Below are positions 26,898-34,831 of a DNA stretch of 64,000 nucleotides, in pieces. The translations under genes were made by a program, and so were the position numbers. The DNA comes from Pseudorhodoplanes sp049324435. GTDB lineage: Bacteria; Pseudomonadota; Alphaproteobacteria; Rhizobiales; Xanthobacteraceae. Under the pieces are notes generated by a model. It was given only the letters and a program-made list of their open reading frames with translations. It did not search any database and had not been told where the DNA came from. The DNA lies in assembly GCA_049324435.1 (NCBI GenBank), contig JBMOOQ010000031.1:161621-225620 (forward strand), in the 5' to 3' direction. The first letter of the stretch is position 1. Every line of letters begins with the position of its first letter.

Positions 26898-28109
26898 TCA
26901 ATCCGATGCCAGGATCAGATTCCTCACCAGCGGATAGATCTGGCTTTCCCACTTCTTACCGCTGAACACGCCGTAATGCCCGACGCCGGGCTGCAAGTGA
27001 TGGCGCTTGCGATAGGGCCGCAACCCCGTGCACAGGTCGTGCGCGACCAGCGTCTGCCCGACCGCACAGATGTCGTCGCGCTCACCCTCGACCGTGAGCA
27101 GCATCGTGCGGCGAATAGCCTTCGGATCGACGCGCTGGCCGTCATAGTCCAATTCGCCGAGCGGCAGTTTATGTTCCTGGAATACGAGCCGCACAGTCTC
27201 GAGATAGAATTCCGCAGTGAGATCGAGCACCGCGAAATACTCGTCGTAGAAGTCCTTCGTGACCTTCGCCTTCTCCAACTCGCCCTTCGCCAGATTATCG
27301 TAAAGCTCGCGATGCGCCTTGGTGTGGCGATCGAGATTCATGCTCATGAAAGCCGCAAGCTGCACAAAGCCGGGATAAACTCTCCGGAACGCACCGTCAT
27401 AGCGAAACGGTACCCGCGCGATCAGGTTCTTCTCGAACCATGACATCGGCTTGCTCTTCGCAAGTTCGTTGACCTTGGTCGGATTCACACGCGTGTCGAT
27501 CGGTCCGGCCATCAGCGTCATCGACCGCGGCTGCGCCGGATGATCGCCCTGTGCCATCACGGCCGCCGCGACGAGCGCCGCAACACAAGGCTGGCACACG
27601 GCAATGACATGCGCGCCGGGCCCGATCACGTTGAGAAAATCGATCAGATGCGTGACATAGTCGTCAAAGCCGAAGCGGCCGGCTGATGTCGGAATGTCAC
27701 GCGCATTGTGCCAGTCGGTGATGTAGACGTCATGCTCAGGCAGCATGGTGCGCACGGTGCCGCGAAGGAGCGTCGCGAAATGTCCCGACAACGGCGCGAC
27801 CAAGAGCACCCGCGGCTGTTCAGTGTCGATGTCCTTCTTGAAACGGAGCAGCGTCCCGAACGGCGTCGCATATACTGCCTCCTCCGTCACCTCGACCTCG
27901 CGGTTGCCGGCCATGACGCTGCGGATGCCGTAATCCGGCCGCGTATGGGTGAGCCGCGCGCGGGAGATCAATTCGTAGGCCGCGGTCAGATTGCGGACCA
28001 CCGGACCGTTCATGTGGGGCAGCGCCTGGTGCGCCGACAGGGCAAAGCCTGCAAGGGCACGGACCGGCAGCATCATGTCGGTACTGGCCTGATACGCTTG
28101 ATAGAGCAT
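26898..28109 (-). CDS. phaZ: Intracellular polyhydroxyalkanoate (PHB) depolymerase
   Basis: This enzyme mobilises intracellular polyhydroxybutyrate granules by hydrolysing the polymer to hydroxybutyrate units. The 403-residue protein begins MLYQAYQASTDMMLPVRALA and has no signal peptide, as expected for a granule-bound cytoplasmic enzyme. The nucleophile region reads VIAVCQPCVAALVAAA: C172 replaces the usual lipase-box serine, as is typical of intracellular PhaZ. Other family segments are VYITDWHNARDIPTSAGRFG, FDDYVTHLIDFL and, near the C-terminus, LQPGVGHYGVFSGKKWESQI with the catalytic His. Length matches the family (about 400). It is divergent from the GST gene across 125 bases that should hold both promoters. 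No phaC or phasin gene is present. Confidence 0.93.
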   Translation of the reverse strand: MLYQAYQASTDMMLPVRALAGFALSAHQALPHMNGPVVRNLTAAYELISRARLTHTRPDYGIRSVMAGNREVEVTEEAVYATPFGTLLRFKKDIDTEQPRVLLVAPLSGHFATLLRGTVRTMLPEHDVYITDWHNARDIPTSAGRFGFDDYVTHLIDFLNVIGPGAHVIAVCQPCVAALVAAAVMAQGDHPAQPRSMTLMAGPIDTRVNPTKVNELAKSKPMSWFEKNLIARVPFRYDGAFRRVYPGFVQLAAFMSMNLDRHTKAHRELYDNLAKGELEKAKVTKDFYDEYFAVLDLTAEFYLETVRLVFQEHKLPLGELDYDGQRVDPKAIRRTMLLTVEGERDDICAVGQTLVAHDLCTGLRPYRKRHHLQPGVGHYGVFSGKKWESQIYPLVRNLILASD

Positions 28110-28234
28110 TCCCGCGCGGACCCCCGCCCGCCCCTATTGCACCGCAAAAGCCTAGTGCATTTTTTTCTGCACTGCGAGATAATTTCCTGGCCGGTGGATA
28201 GGCGGGCGCCTGCGCCCGATCGGGGGATTACGGC

Positions 28235-28891
28235 ATGGCGCAAGCCACTTTGACCATCAGCAGCCGCAATTACGGGTCCTGGTCGCTGCGGGGATGGCTG
28301 TTGTGCAAGTTCGCGGGCATCGATTTCGAGCCGGTCATGGTGAACAGCGACGATCCCTCCGTGCGCGCGGAACTTCTCTTACTGTCTCCCTCTTTCCTGG
28401 TTCCGATGCTGACCCATGACGGGGTCAAGGTCTGGGACACGCTGGCGATCGGCGACTATCTCAACGAACTTAATCCCGATGCCGGACTCCTGCCGCGGGA
28501 ACGCGTTGCGCGCGCGCATTGCCGCTCGGTCTCGGGCGAAATGCATTCCGGCTTTTCGAACCTGCGCTCGGCACTGCCGATGAATCTTAAAGCGCATTAC
28601 CCCGGCTTCAAGGTCTGGGCCGGCGCCCAGGCCGATATCGACCGCATCGTCACGATCTGGACCGAGTGCCTGAACGCCTATGGGGGGCCGTTCCTGTTTG
28701 GCCAGACGCCGAGCATGGCGGACGCAATGTATGCTCCGGTCTGCACCCGCTTCGTCACCTATGACGTCAAACTCGACGAGGCCTGCGCGGCCTATTGCCG
28801 GACCATCATGGATATGCCGCTGATGCAGGAATGGATTGCAGCGGCGAAGCAGGAACCCGACGAGGTGGAAGAACTCGACGTGGAGTTCTGA
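28235..28891 (+). CDS. Glutathione S-transferase family protein
   Basis: The 218-residue cytoplasmic protein has an N-terminal thioredoxin-like domain (about 1-80) beginning LTISSRNYGSWSLRGWLLCK, where the SxxYGSWS segment supplies the catalytic Ser/Tyr region. It shows the glutathione-binding proline in SFLVPMLTHDG and the WDTLAIGDYL motif before helix 3. The C-terminal helical domain carries FGQTPSMADAMYAPVCTRF, with the conserved Asp N-cap motif. The tail is acidic (EPDEVEELDVEF). Likely roles are conjugation of electrophiles or glutathione-dependent isomerisation; the substrate is not predictable. It is divergent from phaZ and convergent with the FAD monooxygenase gene 37 bases away. Confidence 0.88.
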   Translation: MAQATLTISSRNYGSWSLRGWLLCKFAGIDFEPVMVNSDDPSVRAELLLLSPSFLVPMLTHDGVKVWDTLAIGDYLNELNPDAGLLPRERVARAHCRSVSGEMHSGFSNLRSALPMNLKAHYPGFKVWAGAQADIDRIVTIWTECLNAYGGPFLFGQTPSMADAMYAPVCTRFVTYDVKLDEACAAYCRTIMDMPLMQEWIAAAKQEPDEVEELDVEF

Positions 28892-28927
28892 CGATCGCAG
28901 CGCCGGCGGACCTCGGACAGCGCGCGC

Positions 28928-30112
28928 TCAACTCAACGCCTCGGCCATCTCCTTTGCGCCCACAACAACGTCGTGGTCATAAATCGTCCTGCGGAACGAC
29001 GCATGTGCAACGATCTCGGCATCGCGTTTTGCCACATCGCCATTCATCGTGTCATAGCGCAGGCCGTTTTCGCGCGCACCGCGCTGGACTCCGGCAACGC
29101 GCTCGCGCCGCAGCTTCTCGTAGGCGAGCAGTGCGGCCGGAGCGGTCGCGCGATCTGCGCGTGACAGGATCGTTGCCAGTGCCATGCCGTCCTCGATCGA
29201 CTGGTTGGCGCCCTGTCCGAGATGCGGCAGCATCGGATGTGCGGCATCGCCGAGCAGCGTCAGCCTTCCCTTGGTCCAGGCCGGCAGCGGTTCGCGGTCG
29301 TACAGCGCCCACTTGAAGGTCGTTTTCACCTGCTTGAGCAGCTTCTCGATGCGGGGATCCCAACCGGCGAACTCCGCACGCAATGCATCCGGATCGCCCT
29401 TGGCGGTCCACGACTCTTTCATCTGCGCATCTGCGGGAACGAAGCCAACGAAATTGATCAATCGGCCGGCGCGCACCGGGAAGACCAGGAAATGTTTTCC
29501 GCGCCCGAGCCACATCTGCCACGCATCGGCCGGCCAGTCCGGCACCGCCTCGTGCGGGACAAGGCCCCGATAGGCGACGGTGCCGGAGAATACCGGGCTT
29601 GACGGCGGATAGACATGCGGACGCATTTCGGAATGGATGCCGTCGCAGCCGACCACGATATCGGCTTCCGCCACTGCGCCGTTGGCAAAGGTCACGCGGG
29701 CACGCGCACCATCCTGTTCAAATCCGGTCGCACGATGCCCGGTCTGCACCGTGCCGTCCGGCAGCGCTGCAGCTAGAAAATTCACAAGATCGGCGCGATG
29801 CATGCCGAAGGTGGCATTCCAGCCGGCCGAGTCCGTCACCTGCACCGGCGCAATCGCACTTCCATCATCGCGAAAATATCGCGAGCCCGAACCAACACGC
29901 GCGCCCCACTTTTCAACCGCGGGGCCAAGGCCCACACGCTGCAGCTGACGCACGGAGTTCGGCGTGATGAAAACGCCTGCACCGATCTCGCCGAGTGCCG
30001 GCGCCTGCTCGTAAACCGTCACCGACAGTCCGTGTGCAATCAACGCATTGGCCGCGAACAGCCCGCCGATTCCGCCGCCGACGATCACGACATTTGGACG
30101 CGGACCTGCCAT
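28928..30112 (-). CDS. FAD-dependent aromatic hydroxylase (group A monooxygenase)
   Basis: The 394-residue enzyme belongs to the salicylate/3- or 6-hydroxybenzoate hydroxylase-like group. It shows the dinucleotide-binding VIVGGGIGGLFAANALIAHG at residues 8-27, the DG motif IVVGCDGIHSEMR near 155, and the FAD/ribityl motif LLGDAAHPMLPHLGQGANQS near 285. These three signatures define NAD(P)H- and FAD-dependent monooxygenases that add OH to an activated ring. The closest-looking relatives act on salicylate, 6-hydroxynicotinate or 3-hydroxybenzoate. It is divergent from a Bug binding-protein gene across 104 bases, suggesting uptake and hydroxylation of one aromatic acid (inference). No ring-cleavage gene is present. 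Confidence 0.88.
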   Translation of the reverse strand: MAGPRPNVVIVGGGIGGLFAANALIAHGLSVTVYEQAPALGEIGAGVFITPNSVRQLQRVGLGPAVEKWGARVGSGSRYFRDDGSAIAPVQVTDSAGWNATFGMHRADLVNFLAAALPDGTVQTGHRATGFEQDGARARVTFANGAVAEADIVVGCDGIHSEMRPHVYPPSSPVFSGTVAYRGLVPHEAVPDWPADAWQMWLGRGKHFLVFPVRAGRLINFVGFVPADAQMKESWTAKGDPDALRAEFAGWDPRIEKLLKQVKTTFKWALYDREPLPAWTKGRLTLLGDAAHPMLPHLGQGANQSIEDGMALATILSRADRATAPAALLAYEKLRRERVAGVQRGARENGLRYDTMNGDVAKRDAEIVAHASFRRTIYDHDVVVGAKEMAEALS

Positions 30113-30216
30113 GCGATGCCTCCTTATCCCTGCGACATGAAATTGCTTTGGCCGGACGAAGGTTTCAAGTAAGTGTATCGCAAACCTGCCAGAACATAAA
30201 TTTGGGAGACCGCCCG

Positions 30217-31197
30217 ATGTTCAAGACACGCGCCCTGCGCGCCACATTCGCCGTGGCCGCGACATTGGCTGCCGTCGCCACAAGCGCCGCAGCGCAGGAT
30301 TATCCGAACCGTCCGGTCAAGATCATCGTGCCGTTCCCGGCAGGCGGCACCGCCGACGCCGTGCCGCGTCTGATCGCGGACTGGCTGTCAAAGAAATGGG
30401 GGCAGCCCGTCGTCATCGAGAACCCGACCGGTGCTGCAGGCAATATCGGAGCCGAGCAGGCCTATCGCGCCGAACCGGACGGCTACACGCTGCTTTCGGC
30501 GCCGCCGCCGCCGCTCGTCATCAACCAGAACCTTTACAAGAACCTCAATTTCGACGCCTCGAAATTCGAGCCGATCATCGTGATGGCGCAGGTGCCGAAC
30601 GGCATCATGGTCAATCCCGCCAAAATCAGCGCCAAGACGGTGCCGGAATTTCTCGCGCATCTGAAGGCCAATCCCGGCAAGGTCACGTCGGCCACGCAGG
30701 GCAACGGCACCACGTCGCACCTCACCTCCGAAATGCTGCAATTGATGGCCGGTGTGAAGGTGCAGCATGTCCCTTATCGCGGCACGGCACCGGCGTTACA
30801 GGATCTCGTCGCCGGCAATGTCGACTTCATGTGCGACAATCTCGGTGTCTCATTGCCGCTGGTCGAATCCGGAAAGCTGAAGCTGCTCGGCGTCGCGACC
30901 TCGAAGCGGATGGCGTCCCTTCCGAACGTGCCGACGATTGCCGAGACATTGCCCGGCTTTGAATCGGTCGCCTGGTATGCAGTAGTCGCTCCACCGAAGA
31001 CACCGAAGGCGATCACGGAAAAAATCAATGCCGATATCAACGAGGCGCTGCGCGACCCGGCCATTCAGGAACGGCTGAAGAAATTATCGGCGGAAGTGGT
31101 CGGCGGTTCGACCGAACAGACCGCAAAATATCTGCGCTCGGAAGTCGAGCGCTGGCACCGCGTCATCAAGGACGCTAACGTCAAGATCGGCGGGTAG
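30217..31197 (+). CDS. Bug/TctC-family periplasmic solute-binding protein
   Basis: A complete 326-residue Bug protein. The ATG at 30217 has GGGAGA upstream. A signal peptide (MFKTRALRATFAVAATLAAV) precedes the mature start DYPNRPVKIIVPFPAGGTAD, the canonical Bug opening. Other signatures are VVIENPTGAAGNIGAEQ, AEPDGYTLL, VQHVPYRGTAPALQDLVAGN and LPNVPTIAET. Bug proteins bind carboxylated ligands such as aromatic acids, nicotinate or citrate, and some feed TctAB transporters. None of the membrane partners is near. It is divergent from the FAD hydroxylase, so an aromatic or heteroaromatic acid ligand is the best guess, without proof. Confidence 0.93.
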   Translation: MFKTRALRATFAVAATLAAVATSAAAQDYPNRPVKIIVPFPAGGTADAVPRLIADWLSKKWGQPVVIENPTGAAGNIGAEQAYRAEPDGYTLLSAPPPPLVINQNLYKNLNFDASKFEPIIVMAQVPNGIMVNPAKISAKTVPEFLAHLKANPGKVTSATQGNGTTSHLTSEMLQLMAGVKVQHVPYRGTAPALQDLVAGNVDFMCDNLGVSLPLVESGKLKLLGVATSKRMASLPNVPTIAETLPGFESVAWYAVVAPPKTPKAITEKINADINEALRDPAIQERLKKLSAEVVGGSTEQTAKYLRSEVERWHRVIKDANVKIGG

Positions 31198-31213
31198 CTC
31201 CTCGGTCGCGAAA

Positions 31214-31290
31214 CCTCATTGCGAGCGCAGCGATGCAATCCAGCTTTGGAATTTGAGTTGGATAGCTTCGCTGATGTCCTCGCAATGACG
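31214..31290. repeat. Extragenic palindromic repeat (CATTGCGAGCGCAGCGA type)
   Basis: CTCATTGCGAGCGCAGCGATGC on the left is mirrored imperfectly by GGATAGCTTCGCTGATGTCC and TCGCAATGACG on the right, making a 75-base imperfect palindrome between two convergent genes. I recall very similar elements being scattered between genes in Bradyrhizobium and its relatives, so this is probably one copy of a dispersed family. It is not protein coding. Confidence 0.6.
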
Positions 31291-31299
31291 AAGTATCCG

Positions 31300-31320
31300 G
31301 CGGGATTTTTTGCGTCCCGC
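31300..31320. terminator. Hairpin between convergent Bug and cupin genes
   Basis: GCGGGA and TCCCGC form a six-bp stem around a T-rich loop (TTTTTTGCG), seven bases from the end of the cupin gene. The T-run is inside the loop and not after the stem, so it is a weak intrinsic terminator at best. Confidence 0.35.
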
Positions 31321-31326
31321 AGACTC

Positions 31327-31782
31327 CTACCCCACAGCCTCCAGCGCGCCGACCGGCTTGGCATCGATCAGCACGAAGGCGATCACGCAGGGCTTGTCGC
31401 CGTTGTTGATCCAGTCGTGGATCGTGCCGCGCTGGACCAAGACGTCACCCGCCTTCAGATGCACGATCTCGTCGTCGAGCGTCATGTCGATCTCGCCGGA
31501 CAGCACCACGGCAAAGTCGATCGAGTTGGTGCGATGATTGCGCGGCGCAACACCGGGAGCGTATTCGATCACGCGGAACACCGCGCGATCCTTCATCGCC
31601 GTGCCGACGATTTCCTTGGCACCGTCTGCGTTTCCATCGTTCGATGCGGGCAGCGCCGTCGACCAGATATTGAAGAAGGTGCAGCCCTGGCGCGGATTGA
31701 CCACATCCTTCGAAATCTCGTCGATCAGGACGGTGGCCTTGCCATCCTTCTTGTGACCGGTAACGACGCGGCGAACCTGCAT
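31327..31782 (-). CDS. Cupin-domain protein
   Basis: The protein of about 151 residues starts at the ATG at 31782 (MQVRRVVTGHKKDGKATVLI), behind GGGATAC; longer in-frame starts run into the preceding Bug gene. The cupin barrel is visible in the second half: RNHRTNSIDFAVVLSGEIDM is motif 1, with the metal-binding His and Asp/Glu positions, and LKAGDVLVQRGTIHDWINNG is motif 2 with its His. Relatives are small dioxygenase-like or ligand-sensing cupins often found beside Bug transporters and aromatic catabolism genes. It follows the leftward Bug gene by 22 bases, so the two form an operon. The function is not assigned beyond the fold. Confidence 0.85.
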   Translation of the reverse strand: MQVRRVVTGHKKDGKATVLIDEISKDVVNPRQGCTFFNIWSTALPASNDGNADGAKEIVGTAMKDRAVFRVIEYAPGVAPRNHRTNSIDFAVVLSGEIDMTLDDEIVHLKAGDVLVQRGTIHDWINNGDKPCVIAFVLIDAKPVGALEAVG

Positions 31783-31804
31783 TGATGTATCCCAGTTCAA
31801 TTGT

Positions 31805-32773
31805 CTATTTCGCTTCCAGGCCGATGCGGCGGATGATGTCGCCCCAGCGCTTGGTTTCGTCCTGCACATAGCTCTCTGCCTCTTTGGCGGAGCCGCCGAC
31901 CGGCATGAAGCCGATCTTCTCGAGCTGGTCCTCGGTATCCTTGTCCTTGAGAATCGCGTTCACGTCGGCATTGATCTTCTGAATCACTGCATCGGGCGTC
32001 TTGGCCGGCACGAAGAACACCACCCATGTCGTATCGTCAGCATCCCCAAGGCCGAGCTCGCGCGCAGTCGGCACATTCGGCAACGCCTTGACGCGATTCT
32101 TGCTGGTGACGGCAAGGCCCTTGACTTGCCCGGCCTGCACATTCTGCACCGCCGCCGAGAGCGCCACACTGGCCAGCGGGATGTGCGATCCGATCACCGC
32201 CTGCGTCGCCGGCCCCGCCCCAGTGAACGGCGCATGCGGGATATCGACCTTGCCCTCCAGCTTGAAGATGCGCTCCGCCGACAGATGCGGCGTCGTCCCG
32301 GCGCCGGCCGTGCCATACGTCATCTTTTCGGTCTTTGCCGCCTCGATCGCCTCTTTCAGGTTGTTCGCCTTGAGGGTCGGCGCACCGATGATGAGATTGG
32401 GCGTCGTCGCGACGATTGCTGCCGCCTTGAAGTCGCCGGGCGCGTAGCCCGGATTTTTGGTCAGCGTCTGGTTGACCGCGAAGGCCGAGGTCGTGACCAG
32501 AATGGTGTAGCCATCCGGATCGGCTTTCGCTGCCTGCATGGCCGCGATATTGCCGCCTGCACCGCCGCGGTTCTCGACCACCACACTCTGCTTCCAGCGG
32601 TCATTGAGCTTCTGTCCGACGATACGGGCGATCGAATCGGCGGGCCCGCCGGGCGCGAAGGCGACAAGCAGCTTCACCGGCTTGGCCGGATAATCCTGCG
32701 CAACGCCGGGCGTTGCCGCAAGCAAGCTGGCCAGCACCGCGCTGCCGGCGGCAACTTTTGTAATGCGAAACAT
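31805..32773 (-). CDS. Bug/TctC-family periplasmic solute-binding protein
   Basis: A Bug protein of about 322 residues from the ATG at 32773, which has a strong GGGAGG upstream; a start at 32809 adds a charged stretch lying before the ribosome site. The signal peptide is MFRITKVAAGSAVLASLLAA, and the mature part begins DYPAKPVKLLVAFAPGGPAD. Further signatures are VVVENRGGAGGNIAAMQAAK, DPDGYTILVTTSAFAVNQTL, and the C-terminal QDETKRWGDIIRRIGLEAK. It is cotranscribed with the cupin gene. The neighbouring 30217-31197 Bug protein is paralogous but clearly different, so the two likely bind different ligands. Confidence 0.93.
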   Translation of the reverse strand: MFRITKVAAGSAVLASLLAATPGVAQDYPAKPVKLLVAFAPGGPADSIARIVGQKLNDRWKQSVVVENRGGAGGNIAAMQAAKADPDGYTILVTTSAFAVNQTLTKNPGYAPGDFKAAAIVATTPNLIIGAPTLKANNLKEAIEAAKTEKMTYGTAGAGTTPHLSAERIFKLEGKVDIPHAPFTGAGPATQAVIGSHIPLASVALSAAVQNVQAGQVKGLAVTSKNRVKALPNVPTARELGLGDADDTTWVVFFVPAKTPDAVIQKINADVNAILKDKDTEDQLEKIGFMPVGGSAKEAESYVQDETKRWGDIIRRIGLEAK

Positions 32774-32905
32774 GAGCGCCTCCCGCTTGACCTGTCGTTT
32801 CGCACGCAAAGGCCATATTGGAGCGCGATTGGCAAGCTCGCGACGACGAAATCCCGCGAGCGCGCTTGCAATGCCGCTCGCAGCATAGCGCAGAGCTGGA
32901 ATTCC

Positions 32906-34519
32906 TCAGAATTCTTCCCAGTCGTCCGCCTTCACGGCGGCGGCCAGCGCGCTCTGCATCTTGCGGGCCGGGCCCCGGACCATGGCTGCGGGCTTCCTCG
33001 CCGGCTGCTGCGGCGATGCCATCGGCTGCGCCTTGGCGCGTGCGGTTGCCGGAGCCGCTGCGGCCGCGTTCAGCCTGAAGGCCTGCAGGCGCTCGTTCAT
33101 GGTTTCGGCCTGCTGGTCGAGCGTGCGCGCTGCGGCAGCATTTTGCTCCACCATCGCCGAGTTCTGCTGCGTCATCTCGTCGATCTGCGTCAGCGTCTTG
33201 TTGACCTGCTCGATCCCGTTCGACTGCTCGGCGCTCGCGGTCGCGATTTCGGCGACGAGATCGGCCACGTCCTTGATCGACTTCACGATGTCCTGCAGCG
33301 TCGATCCGGCGCGGTTGACGAGTTCGACGCCCTCCTGCACCTGGCCCGACGAATTGGTGATCAGCCCCTTGATGTCCTTGGCAGCCTGAGACGAACGCTG
33401 TGCGAGGCTGCGAACCTCCGACGCCACCACCGCAAAGCCGCGCCCGGCCTCGCCGGCGCGCGCCGCTTCGACCGCCGCGTTGAGCGCAAGCAGATTGGTC
33501 TGCCGCGCGATCTCGTCGATCACCGAGATGATGTCGGCAATCTTGCCGGAGGATTCCTCTATACGAGCCATGGCCGAGACCGCTTCGGAGACGACCTCGC
33601 CGCCACGATTGGCGATCTCGCGCGTGCCCTGTGCAAGTTCGTTGGCCCGCTTGGCGTTCTCGGCGTTATTGCGGACGGTCGCCGCAATCTCTTCCATCGA
33701 GGCCGAGGTCTCCTCGAGGCTGGCGGCCTGCTCTTCGGTCCGGCCGGAGAAATCGGTGGTCGCGCTCGATATCTCCTGAGAGGCTCCGGTGACCTCGCGG
33801 GCCACGACTGCGATCGCACTGATCGCCTCGTTGAGCTTTGCGACTGCGCTGTCGAAATCGTCTTTCAGCTGCCGGTACTGATCCGGCACCTCGGGAAGCT
33901 GGCATGTCAGGTCGCCCTGCGCGAGCAGCGCCAGATTCTTGCTGAGCAGATCGATAACAAGGGCCTGCTGTTTCGCTGCTTCCGCCGTCGCCGCCTCGGC
34001 GGCCCTGCGGGCCTCTTCCGCCGCGTCGATGTAAGTCGAGATCGCCAGATCCATATCCAGCAGCACCGCCTTGACCAGGGCGGTCATCGCATCCGCGGCT
34101 TGTTCGTGGCCCTGTCTCTGCAGGATCCCTTTCGGCCAGAGTTCGGCGAGGACCTGCCTGATCAATCCTGCGGAAATCAGCGCGTAGCCGCCGATATACC
34201 AGCGCGGCTCAAGGCCGATCCGGGCGTGAGTCTGACCGATGACCTTTGCACTTTGGAAATACTCCGCCGTAAATTCCGCAGAGCTGATCCGCGACCAATG
34301 CTTGAGCTGACCGTTCTTGGCATAGGTCGCCCGGCTGGAATCGGAAAAGAACCGCGCCACATCGGGAACGGTGCCGAGCTTCTTGTAAAACTCGTCAAGA
34401 ATGCCGGGCAGCGCCTTGTCGATCACCGGCTTCAAGGACTTGAGATCCCGATGCGACTTCTCGTCCAGACCCATGAAGTCGAGCCGGTGATCCAAGGCAG
34501 TACCCTCATTCGCAGTCAT
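32906..34519 (-). CDS. Globin-coupled chemoreceptor (HemAT-like oxygen sensor)
   Basis: A soluble receptor of about 537 residues from the ATG at 34519, which has GGGGAAA upstream. The N-terminal 170 residues are a sensor globin (protoglobin family): LDFMGLDEKSHRDLKSLKPV, then FFSDSSRATYAKNGQLKHW, and the proximal haem ligand H98 in TYAxQTHARIGL-type context, followed by EPRWYIGGYALISAGLI. A linker helix leads to a HAMP-like segment (LLAQGDLTCQLPEVPDQYR) and the methyl-accepting signalling domain with IDEIARQTNLLALNAAV. The tail DDWEEF is a CheR-docking pentapeptide. There is no membrane segment. HemAT-type proteins mediate aerotaxis by binding O2 on haem. A perfect FNR/FixK-type box lies about 200 bases upstream. 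CheA is not coded nearby. Confidence 0.92.
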   Translation of the reverse strand: MTANEGTALDHRLDFMGLDEKSHRDLKSLKPVIDKALPGILDEFYKKLGTVPDVARFFSDSSRATYAKNGQLKHWSRISSAEFTAEYFQSAKVIGQTHARIGLEPRWYIGGYALISAGLIRQVLAELWPKGILQRQGHEQAADAMTALVKAVLLDMDLAISTYIDAAEEARRAAEAATAEAAKQQALVIDLLSKNLALLAQGDLTCQLPEVPDQYRQLKDDFDSAVAKLNEAISAIAVVAREVTGASQEISSATTDFSGRTEEQAASLEETSASMEEIAATVRNNAENAKRANELAQGTREIANRGGEVVSEAVSAMARIEESSGKIADIISVIDEIARQTNLLALNAAVEAARAGEAGRGFAVVASEVRSLAQRSSQAAKDIKGLITNSSGQVQEGVELVNRAGSTLQDIVKSIKDVADLVAEIATASAEQSNGIEQVNKTLTQIDEMTQQNSAMVEQNAAAARTLDQQAETMNERLQAFRLNAAAAAPATARAKAQPMASPQQPARKPAAMVRGPARKMQSALAAAVKADDWEEF

Positions 34520-34721
34520 CGTTTCCCCATTTCCCCAACAGCGCGATGATTCGCGCGACCCCACGCATTGCCTTTGAGGAACGATAAGCGCGCGGAATTA
34601 ATGGGCACTTGCCCCGCCGATAAGCGGGTCGGATGCCCCATCAGAAATTTTGAATCGGCCTCACGTTGAGATTGAGATTGCGCCTCAATCAGCCAGAGCT
34701 TGCAGCGTTGTTTTGTCGGTC

Positions 34722-34735
34722 TTGATCCAGATCAA
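34722..34735. promoter_or_regulatory. FNR/FixK-type anaerobox upstream of the globin-coupled receptor
   Basis: TTGAT-CCAG-ATCAA is a perfect match to the TTGAT-N4-ATCAA site of FNR/FixK-family regulators and forms part of a 16-base palindrome (CTTGATCCAGATCAAG). It lies in the 312-base gap upstream of the oxygen-sensing receptor, about 205 bases before its start codon; the gene on the other side is convergent in orientation. Low-oxygen control of the receptor is a reasonable inference. Confidence 0.7.
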
Positions 34736-34831
34736 GGCGGGCTGTAGCGATCGACTTTGCGCTTCGGATCTCAAACGGCGCCCCCGGCCTCCCAAACAAG
34801 ATCGTTCGATATTGGCCGTTGCCGCGACGAG

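Noticed and set aside
32126..34549. Open frame of about 800 codons opposite the Bug and globin-receptor genes
   Set aside because: It runs across two unrelated real genes on the other strand and has no recognisable domain.
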